From Legionella genomosp. 1 (GTDB taxonomy: Bacteria > Pseudomonadota > Gammaproteobacteria > Legionellales > Legionellaceae), in contig CAMAYA010000087.1 in NCBI GenBank assembly GCA_945862275.1, positions 1 to 5,624 of the forward strand: a DNA stretch of 5,624 nt, read 5' to 3'. The translations under genes were made by a program, and so were the position numbers. The notes beneath the pieces are model-generated. The model did not search any database. It was not told the origin of the DNA and worked only from the letters and a program-made list of their open reading frames with translations. This document shows positions 1-5,624 of the stretch, piece after piece (the first letter of the stretch is position 1; the number at the start of each line of letters is the position of its first letter).

Positions 1-3000
1 ATCGTGGGGATTTTTCATGGATTTTGCTTGGCTTTTGTTGATAAAAATTACACTCAATTAACGACCAACGCCACAAATTATTCTAAATATTTTGACGCGA
101 ATTGGTCCATGTCGATGAACTGTATATATGGGTTATTCCCCATCATTGGCATGGTTGAAGGAGGGGATCAGCAAGGTGCTCAGCATGCATTGCAATCGCT
201 TCGTAAAGAGACCAATTCGTTAAAAAATCCGCTGTTAATCGCGGTTTATGCGATGATTGGCTACATGACCAATAAAGAATTTATTCAAAAAAATCACGGC
301 GTTTTCTACCAAGTCTTGCACACGAGCATTGAAAGCCATCAGGGGCTTGCCGTTCATGTGTTCTATGAGTTATTCAGTCAGCTAGTGCGCTGTCAGGTTG
401 AGGCCAATGCTTTTCTAGATACCAGCCCCATTCGATTGCGCCTGCTGGAGTTGATTCATGTCAAAGACAATTGGGAATACAGTTTTCAGGCGCTGGAAGG
501 GTTATTGATTGACACGGCTAAAGGCATGAATATTCCTGCCAGCAGCAAGCGATTGATGTGGCTGATTGATCCCATTCGGCAAAGGGTGGATGTCATTGAA
601 CAAAGCATGGGTAAATCAGGAAAGTGGAGTTGTGGGCGAAGCATCAGCTTAGAAAAATTAAAACACCACCATATGGATACGCGGTTCGAGTATTTAAGCA
701 CGCACGATAAACGCGTGATCAATGGCATAATGGAAGAAAGTGATGGTTGGCGCGGATCTTATTATTCTTTTGAGCCTTATCCCACTTTGTTGGCATTAGT
801 AGGGCATCCGCATGTGGCGCACCATGACAACCGAAATGTTGCCATTGAGCTGGTATTGGGTGAGCCCGAATTGCATATTGAAGAAAACAAACAAGGATTT
901 CACTTAAGCCTGTCTCATTTTTTATCAGAGCCGGGTCTGATTGTCGAACCGGAAAGCCTGAACAAATATACATTGATTGATATTTCATCGGCATTTGTTA
1001 GCATTGGGCGTGTGCTCACACCAAAAGGTTTGTCGGTTCCAACGGCGGCGAAAGACAAGATTTTAAGCGTCATCCAGCACGCCAAGCGAGACATTAAAAT
1101 TCATGTGGATATCAAAGACATTGATATCCCTGAAATAGCGGGCGATTCAGCGCCGTGTATTCAATTGTTGCCTGTGAAGGAGGGCGTAAAAGCGACATTG
1201 TGGGTCAAACCACAAGCCAATCAGGGGGCCTATTTTAAAATCGCTGAGGGAAAAGAAACGTTTATGACCTTGGTGTCAGAACAAGGTACTGACGTTCGAA
1301 CACGTATTCATCGTGATTTTTCAGCTGAAAAGAGCCATCAAAAAAAATTACTAAAGGCATGCCCTAGCCTGTCTCATCACGAATACGATATAGGGGAATA
1401 CGAGATCGAGTCACCCGAAGACGTGCTGGAAATATTGTCTGAATTGCAGCACTATGCTTCAGCAGAACCACTGACCATTGAATGGCCGCAAGGGCAGTCA
1501 TTTAAGATCAAGCAGCGCGTGAGTGCGATGGATATGGCATTAAAGATTACATCCGACCACAATTGGTTTGGATACGATGGAAGCATGACTTTGCATGATG
1601 GCGAGGTGTTGGGTATGCAAGAGCTGCTTGAATCATTGGATACGCGTGCATTTGGGCGGTTTGTGCGCTTAGGCAATGGCGAATTTATCGAATTGACCAG
1701 CCAGTTAAAAAAACAGCTGCATTTATTGCATGCGTTGTCTGATAACCAAAAAATCAATCCGCTCGGGGCGCAAGTGCTGTCCGACATTGTCGCTCAGGTC
1801 GAAAACACTACTTTTGATGCAGGGTGGACCGCGCACTTAAAAAAAATCAAAACCATGCGATTGCATGCACCTAAAGTTCCGTCTACGCTGCAAGCCACAC
1901 TTCGGGATTACCAAATCGAAGGCTTTCAATATTTATCTCGCCTTACGCATTGGGGGATTGGCGCATGCTTGGCCGATGACATGGGTTTGGGAAAAACGGT
2001 TCAAACCATTGCGTTGCTGCTGGAGCGCGCAAAACAAGGCCCATCCTTGGTGGTCGCTCCCACATCAGTTTGTTTTAACTGGATGGAGGAGCTCAATAAA
2101 TTCGCGCCCACGTTAACAGTCTATGACTTGCGTACCCAAGCGCGTGCCGCGTTGGTGGAGAAGGCCACGTCGTTTGACGTGGTGATTTGCAGCTATGGTT
2201 TACTGCAACACAATGAGAGCCTGTTGGCTGAAAAGCAGTGGGAAACCATTGTGCTGGACGAGGCGCAGGCCATTAAAAACGCCCACACGCAGCGTTGGAA
2301 AACGGTGATGAAGTTAAAAGGCAAAAGTCGCATTGCCTTATCCGGTACGCCGATTGAAAACCATTTGGGCGAGTTATGGAGTATTTTCAGCTTTATTAAC
2401 CCCGGCTTATTGGGGGCTGTGAAATCCTTTCAAACGAAATATTCCATTCCGATTGAAACAAATCAAGCGCCCGATAAAATCCATGCCTTGCGAGCGTTGG
2501 TGCAGCCTTATATTTTACGGCGCATTAAATCAGAGGTGCTAACGGAACTGCCGCCTAAAACCGAACAAACGATTCATGTAGAACAAACCGAGGAAGAAGC
2601 GACATTCTATGAGGCCCTACGCCGAACAGCAGAAGAGCGCATGGCGCATTTCATGGCTGAAAACAATCGCATTAGCGTGTTGGCTGAAATTACAAAATTG
2701 AGACAAGCCTGTTGTGACAGTTCACTCGTTGATGCGTCCGTTGTTATTGAAAATAGCAAGCTCAATGCATTCATTGAAACACTTAAAAACATTATTGAAA
2801 ATGGCCACAAGGCCTTGGTTTTTAGTCAATATGTCTCGTTTTTAACAATTGTCAGAAAACGCATGGCGGATGAAAATATTGTTTATCAATATCTGGATGG
2901 TTCAACTTCACCGGCTAATCGCAAAAAATCCGTTGATGCGTTTCAATCTGGAGAGGGCGATGTATTTTTATTGAGTTTAAAAGCGGGCGGCAGCGGGTTG

Positions 3001-3273
3001 AATTTGACAGCGGCAGATTATGTGATTCACTTGGATCCTTGGTGGAACCCAGCGGTTGAAGATCAGGCGTCTGATAGGGCGCATCGCATTGGTCAAGAAC
3101 GCCCTGTGACAATTTATCGTTTTGTGATGCGAAATACCATTGAAGAGAAAATCATTGGCTTGCATGAGCACAAGCGAAATTTAGCCAATGAGTTGTTGAG
3201 TGGGCATGGGATTAGTGGGAAATTGTCTAATGATGATTTAATGAATTTGATTAGTAATAGTCACGGGCTTTAA
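1..3273 (+). CDS. SNF2-family DNA-dependent ATPase/helicase-like protein (5' end probably outside window)
   Basis: Superfamily 2 ATPase of the SNF2/Rad54 class, expected to use ATP to translocate on double-stranded DNA in the cytoplasm; the bacterial members have poorly defined roles. Numbering from the GTG at position 4, the C-terminal motor shows every expected motif: LRDYQ (633-637), Walker A DDMGLGKT (658-665, Lys664), Walker B as DEAQ (752-755), motif III SGTPIENH (780-787), FSQY (940-943), motif V LSLKAGGSGLNLTAA (990-1004), DPWWNP (1011-1016) and motif VI with arginine fingers DRAHRIGQ (1024-1031). Residues 1-600 match no domain I recognise; they look helical at first and beta-rich later, as in bacterial SNF2 proteins with a long accessory N-terminus. 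The frame is open to base 1, the GTG at 4 has no room for a visible ribosome binding site, and the first residues read like protein interior, so the true start is probably upstream. An N-terminal SWIM zinc finger, common in this family, could lie outside the window. No inactivating change is seen. Confidence 0.95.
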   Translation: MVGIFHGFCLAFVDKNYTQLTTNATNYSKYFDANWSMSMNCIYGLFPIIGMVEGGDQQGAQHALQSLRKETNSLKNPLLIAVYAMIGYMTNKEFIQKNHGVFYQVLHTSIESHQGLAVHVFYELFSQLVRCQVEANAFLDTSPIRLRLLELIHVKDNWEYSFQALEGLLIDTAKGMNIPASSKRLMWLIDPIRQRVDVIEQSMGKSGKWSCGRSISLEKLKHHHMDTRFEYLSTHDKRVINGIMEESDGWRGSYYSFEPYPTLLALVGHPHVAHHDNRNVAIELVLGEPELHIEENKQGFHLSLSHFLSEPGLIVEPESLNKYTLIDISSAFVSIGRVLTPKGLSVPTAAKDKILSVIQHAKRDIKIHVDIKDIDIPEIAGDSAPCIQLLPVKEGVKATLWVKPQANQGAYFKIAEGKETFMTLVSEQGTDVRTRIHRDFSAEKSHQKKLLKACPSLSHHEYDIGEYEIESPEDVLEILSELQHYASAEPLTIEWPQGQSFKIKQRVSAMDMALKITSDHNWFGYDGSMTLHDGEVLGMQELLESLDTRAFGRFVRLGNGEFIELTSQLKKQLHLLHALSDNQKINPLGAQVLSDIVAQVENTTFDAGWTAHLKKIKTMRLHAPKVPSTLQATLRDYQIEGFQYLSRLTHWGIGACLADDMGLGKTVQTIALLLERAKQGPSLVVAPTSVCFNWMEELNKFAPTLTVYDLRTQARAALVEKATSFDVVICSYGLLQHNESLLAEKQWETIVLDEAQAIKNAHTQRWKTVMKLKGKSRIALSGTPIENHLGELWSIFSFINPGLLGAVKSFQTKYSIPIETNQAPDKIHALRALVQPYILRRIKSEVLTELPPKTEQTIHVEQTEEEATFYEALRRTAEERMAHFMAENNRISVLAEITKLRQACCDSSLVDASVVIENSKLNAFIETLKNIIENGHKALVFSQYVSFLTIVRKRMADENIVYQYLDGSTSPANRKKSVDAFQSGEGDVFLLSLKAGGSGLNLTAADYVIHLDPWWNPAVEDQASDRAHRIGQERPVTIYRFVMRNTIEEKIIGLHEHKRNLANELLSGHGISGKLSNDDLMNLISNSHGL

Positions 3274-3282
3274 CAAGCATTA

Positions 3283-3287
3283 CGGAG
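3283..3287 (+). promoter_or_regulatory. Ribosome binding site of anmK
   Basis: CGGAG lies 7 bases before the GTG at 3295, within the 21-bp gap after the SNF2 stop codon TAA (3271-3273). It supports the GTG as start of anmK, since the conserved GLMSGTSMDG motif begins only five residues later. No promoter is visible in such a short gap, which favours translation from a transcript shared with the SNF2 gene. Confidence 0.75.
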
Positions 3288-3294
3288 TGAAATC

Positions 3295-4386
3295 GTGTCA
3301 TTATTTATCGGATTGATGTCCGGCACCAGCATGGATGGGATTGACGCAGCCTTGGTGGATGTGAGCACCAACACCCTGATTGCAGGGATCACGCGCCCTT
3401 ACAGCGAAGCGGCAGAACAATTGCTGCGTGCCGTGCTACAGGGTGAAAAAACCGGTCTTCACGTGTTAAGCCAATTAAATACGGTGTTGGGCCGCGAGTT
3501 TGCTCTTGCCGTTCATCAGGTGTTGGAGCAGGCACAAGTACCGCCTGAACAGGTCCTTGCCATTGGCAGCCATGGCCAAACGATATGCCATGATGCGGAA
3601 GCGGATATTCCATATACAGTGCAATTGGGTTGTGCGCATACGATTGCTGAAGCAACCGGTATTTCAGTGGTGGCTGATTTCAGAACGCGAGATATGGTAT
3701 TGGGCGGGCAGGGCGCACCGTTTGCGCCACTATATCATCAAGCCTTGTTCGCATCCTTAGAGACACCTATGGCCGTGGTGAATGTAGGTGGCATTGCCAA
3801 TGTCACTTTTCTTGCGCCAAGCGTGCGCGTCAGTGGTTATGATACGGGCCCTGGCAACGCGTTGATGGATGCTTGGGCACAGAAACATTTAGGACGTCCG
3901 TATGATAAAAATGGTGCGTGGGCAGCGACTGGTCATGTGATTGAGCCGTTATTGGCCGCGCTATTAAATGATGATTATTTTAGTCTGCCTGCACCGAAAA
4001 GCATTGATAAGGCCTATTTTTCAGAATACTGGCTGGCCTCTTACCTTTTACCTGATTTTGAGGCACATGATATCCAAGCGACCTTGGTCGCGTTAACGGC
4101 GATAACGATTGAGCACGCCATTCAGGCCAGCAACTTAAATCCTACCCGCGTCGCTGTGTGTGGTGGCGGGGTTCATAATGGGGCATTAATGGATGCCATT
4201 CGCGCCCGACTGCCTGGGTTGCCGGTAGATAGTACGGCGGTTCTTGGAGTAAGCCCTGATTTCTTGGAAGCCATGATGTTTGCGTGGTTTGCAGATAAAA
4301 CATTAAACCATGTCCCGCTCGATTTAACGCGTATCACTGGCGCTAGACATCCCTCCATCTTCGGCGCCATTTATCCGGTGGGATAA
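3295..4386 (+). CDS. anmK: Anhydro-N-acetylmuramic acid kinase AnmK
   Basis: Cytoplasmic kinase of murein recycling. It opens the 1,6-anhydro ring of anhydro-N-acetylmuramic acid and phosphorylates it with ATP, giving N-acetylmuramic acid 6-phosphate (EC 2.7.1.170), which MurQ then converts to GlcNAc-6-phosphate. The 363 residues match the usual length of about 365-370. The ASKHA-type ATPase motifs are present in order: GLMSGTSMDGID (6-17, phosphate loop), GSHGQTICH near residue 92, ADFRTRDMVLGGQGAPF (127-143, substrate region), NVGGIAN (163-169), GYDTGPGNALMD (181-192, with Asp183 corresponding to the catalytic aspartate of the family), CGGGVHN (289-295) and LGVSPDFLEAMMFAW near the end. The protein finishes on GAIYPVG, a normal C-terminus. 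The start is GTG, chosen for the CGGAG ribosome binding site and the motif at residue 6. One variation: the segment usually reading KSTGREYF reads KSIDKAYF here. It follows the SNF2 gene by 21 bp and is probably in the same transcript. It looks intact. Confidence 0.97.
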   Translation: MSLFIGLMSGTSMDGIDAALVDVSTNTLIAGITRPYSEAAEQLLRAVLQGEKTGLHVLSQLNTVLGREFALAVHQVLEQAQVPPEQVLAIGSHGQTICHDAEADIPYTVQLGCAHTIAEATGISVVADFRTRDMVLGGQGAPFAPLYHQALFASLETPMAVVNVGGIANVTFLAPSVRVSGYDTGPGNALMDAWAQKHLGRPYDKNGAWAATGHVIEPLLAALLNDDYFSLPAPKSIDKAYFSEYWLASYLLPDFEAHDIQATLVALTAITIEHAIQASNLNPTRVAVCGGGVHNGALMDAIRARLPGLPVDSTAVLGVSPDFLEAMMFAWFADKTLNHVPLDLTRITGARHPSIFGAIYPVG

Positions 4387-4392
4387 AAGGAG
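4387..4392 (+). promoter_or_regulatory. Ribosome binding site of a lost gene after anmK
   Basis: AAGGAG begins at the first base after the anmK stop codon and lies 6 bases before the ATG at 4399. It is the strongest Shine-Dalgarno match in the window, yet the reading frame behind it ends after 14 codons. It most likely belonged to a third gene of the anmK transcript whose body has been deleted. Confidence 0.5.
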
Positions 4393-4398
4393 AACATT

Positions 4399-4443
4399 AT
4401 GCAAGAAAAAAGTGAATTCCACATGATGGTTGGTTTGCCATAG
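4399..4443 (+). pseudogene. Start of a truncated gene downstream of anmK (14 codons)
   Basis: The ATG at 4399 is well placed behind AAGGAG and 12 bp after the anmK stop, as expected for the next gene of the same transcript. It reads MQEKSEFHMMVGLP and then hits TAG (4441-4443). From about 4425 onward the opposite strand encodes EAL-domain sequence, so only the first 5-8 codons can be original; the rest is antisense reading of the remnant. I cannot identify the gene from so few residues. An alternative is a real short peptide or a chance ribosome binding site. The position and spacing make a beheaded gene more likely, but this is inference. Confidence 0.35.
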
Positions 4444-4790
4444 GCGCGCTTGTTTACAGGCCTCCTCTAAGACCCAAGTGCCAATGTAAGAAATAAGCCC
4501 CATTTCTTCCAAAAAAGGAATAAAATCAACGGGCGAGACGAGCCCAAGGACTGGGCTATTCCAGCGAAGCAACGCCTCGACTGCCATCACACGAAGGGTT
4601 TTGCTGTCGAATAATGGTTGGTAGGCAATATAGAATTCATGGCGTTCCAGTGCGGTATGCAATTGTTCCCGAAGTGTATTTTCGCATCTTGTGGATAAAG
4701 ACTGACTCCAGTGCTGACTGTGATGGATATTTTATTTTGATTCATCGGGAAGGTGCACGTTACCGTTTGTATTATTTTTTGAACGCGCCC
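4420..4790 (-). pseudogene. Remnant of a GGDEF-EAL (cyclic di-GMP turnover) protein gene
   Basis: Reading the minus strand from right to left, about 4785-4683 encodes the end of a GGDEF (diguanylate cyclase) domain: VQKIIQ, then INQ-like FPMNQNKISITV, then STGVSLYPQDA, which is the typical strand before the last GGDEF helices. From 4683 a different frame takes over with ENTLREQLHTALERHEF, the GGDEF-EAL linker, then YIAYQPLF, VEALLRW (glutamate codon 4576-4578, the EAL metal ligand), VDFIPFLEEMGLI and GTWVLEEACKQARLWQ, down to about 4425. Missing are the GGDEF motif itself and everything before it, the last GGDEF helices (AMYRAK-type region), and all the EAL domain after its first third, including the other metal ligands and the general base. 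The EAL frame has a TAA at 4732-4734 just upstream and then runs antisense into anmK until 4324. A TTG at 4662 could in principle start a 112-residue peptide, but that could not be an active phosphodiesterase. The parent was probably a multidomain signalling protein located next to sdaA. Confidence 0.85.
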
Positions 4791-4791
4791 C

Positions 4792-5624
4792 TCAACACTC
4801 CGGCATGTTAACCGCTAACCCGCCCAGGGATGTTTCTTTGTAAATACTTTTCATATCCATGCCGGTTTGTTTCATGGTTTTGATGACTTTATCGAGGGAT
4901 ATTTTATGCTGGCCATCGCCAATCAAGGCCATGCGTGACGCGTTTACTGCTTTCACAGCACCCATTGCATTGCGTTCAATGCAAGGAATTTGAACGAGTC
5001 CCATGACCGGATCGCATGTCATGCCCAAATGGTGTTCCATGGCGATTTCAGCCGCATTTTCGATTTGATCAATTGTGCCACCTAGTACAGCGGTTAGTCC
5101 AGCTGCTGCCATGGATGATGCAACGCCTACTTCGCCTTGACAACCCACTTCAGCACCTGAAATCGACGCCCCTTTTTTATAAAGAATGCCAATGGCTGCA
5201 GAGGTTAGAAAATAGGTGAAAATATCTTCATCTAGAAATTTTTCGTGTGCATCCTGGCAATATTTAAGGACAGCAGGAATAATACCTGCCGCTCCATTGG
5301 TAGGAGCGGTGACAATGCGCCCACCGGCTGCATTCTCTTCATTGACAGCCATGGCATAAAGATTTAGGCGGTTCATGATGTCGGAGCGCTCGTAAATACT
5401 GGGCACGCATTTGTTTTCGATTATTTTGTTATGCAAGTCTGGTGCGCGGCGTTTCAATTCTAATCCGCCGGGTAGAATGCCTGGATGGTGGCAGCCACTG
5501 TCAATGCAATCCATCATGACTTTTGAAATGCTTAAAATCCCTTCGTGAATGACCTGGGTATCACGCCAAGCTCGTTCATTTTCCATCATTAGTTCAGCAA
5601 TAGACAGGCTGTTTTGTTTACAAA
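4792..5624 (-). CDS. sdaA: Iron-sulfur L-serine dehydratase (L-serine ammonia-lyase), 5' end outside window
   Basis: Cytoplasmic enzyme converting L-serine to pyruvate and ammonia (EC 4.3.1.17) with an oxygen-sensitive [4Fe-4S] cluster; in Legionella-type bacteria serine is a main carbon source. The window holds the C-terminal catalytic (alpha) domain and the end of the preceding region. Numbering from the ATG at 5587-5589: [15 protein letters not shown] (94-108), [15 protein letters not shown] (145-159, Cys150), [14 protein letters not shown] (190-203, Cys192 and Cys203), [15 protein letters not shown] at the end (Cys265). The three inner cysteines should bind the cluster. The terminal cysteine matches the residue that, in the L. 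pneumophila enzyme, folds back to occupy the fourth iron as an internal inhibitor. The ATG at 5589 is not the start: the frame stays open through 11 further codons (5590-5622) reading [12 protein letters not shown], which continues the family's sequence just before NERAWRD. If the length equals the 458 residues I recall for L. pneumophila, about 180 residues lie beyond the edge. The promoter is also outside. Confidence 0.96.
   Translation of the reverse strand, partial: CKQNSLSIAELMMENERAWRDTQVIHEGILSISKVMMDCIDSGCHHPGILPGGLELKRRAPDLHNKIIENKCVPSIYERSDIMNRLNLYAMAVNEENAAGGRIVTAPTNGAAGIIPAVLKYCQDAHEKFLDEDIFTYFLTSAAIGILYKKGASISGAEVGCQGEVGVASSMAAAGLTAVLGGTIDQIENAAEIAMEHHLGMTCDPVMGLVQIPCIERNAMGAVKAVNASRMALIGDGQHKISLDKVIKTMKQTGMDMKSIYKETSLGGLAVNMPEC

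Noticed and set aside
4..6. GTG as true start of the SNF2 protein
   Set aside because: The frame is open to base 1, there is no room to see a ribosome binding site, and the first residues look like protein interior; cannot be settled without upstream sequence.
1865..2116. Plus-strand open frame of 83 codons inside the SNF2 gene
   Set aside because: Out-of-frame shadow of the conserved motor domain around the Walker A motif.
4541..4557. Inverted repeat AGCCCA / TGGGCT with a 5-base loop, a possible terminator
   Set aside because: No T-run follows on either strand, and it lies inside EAL coding sequence (NSPVLGLVS), which explains it.
4426..4622. 9-base direct repeat ATGGTTGGT at 4426-4434 and 4614-4622, possible deletion or insertion ends
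   Set aside because: Both copies lie inside continuous EAL-domain coding sequence with no break in homology between them; likely chance.
4387..4791. Insertion sequence or transposon remnant explaining the scar
   Set aside because: No transposase fragment, terminal inverted repeats or target duplication was seen; the content is explained by GGDEF-EAL homology and deletions.
4614..4811. Plus-strand open frame of 65 codons in the scar zone
   Set aside because: It is antisense to the GGDEF-EAL remnant and the sdaA end, has no ribosome binding site and no recognisable protein features.
5587..5589. ATG as start of the serine dehydratase
   Set aside because: The frame continues upstream to the window edge with family-like sequence (SIAELM), and the N-terminal domain would be missing.

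Overview
The window looks like ordinary chromosome from a gammaproteobacterium, most likely Legionella or a close relative. The clearest clue is the L-serine dehydratase. The spacing of its four cluster-related cysteines (42, 11 and 62 residues apart) equals, as far as I recall, that of the structurally studied Legionella pneumophila enzyme, and it ends on the same kind of C-terminal cysteine. The moderately AT-leaning base composition and a GGDEF-EAL remnant also fit, but the genus is an inference.

Layout: (1) Positions 1-3273, plus strand: the 3' part of a large SNF2-family ATPase. The frame is open at the left edge, so the gene probably starts outside the window. (2) Positions 3295-4386, plus strand: a complete anmK (anhydro-N-acetylmuramic acid kinase) only 21 bp behind the SNF2 gene, with its own ribosome binding site. 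The two are probably co-transcribed but have no obvious shared task. (3) Positions 4387-4791: a 405-bp scar zone with no intact gene. It opens with a good ribosome binding site and ATG that read only 14 codons. The rest is a minus-strand remnant of a GGDEF-EAL (cyclic di-GMP turnover) gene that has lost its front, its back and an internal frame-shifting segment. (4) Positions 4792-5624, minus strand: the 3' part of sdaA (iron-sulfur L-serine dehydratase), running off the right edge.

The three intact genes serve separate housekeeping roles: chromatin or nucleic-acid remodelling, cell-wall recycling, and serine catabolism to pyruvate. I see no new system. The most informative part is the 4387-4791 scar, where at least three breakpoints can be read from domain homology and reading frame. 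No tRNA, rRNA, CRISPR array, insertion sequence or convincing terminator was seen.
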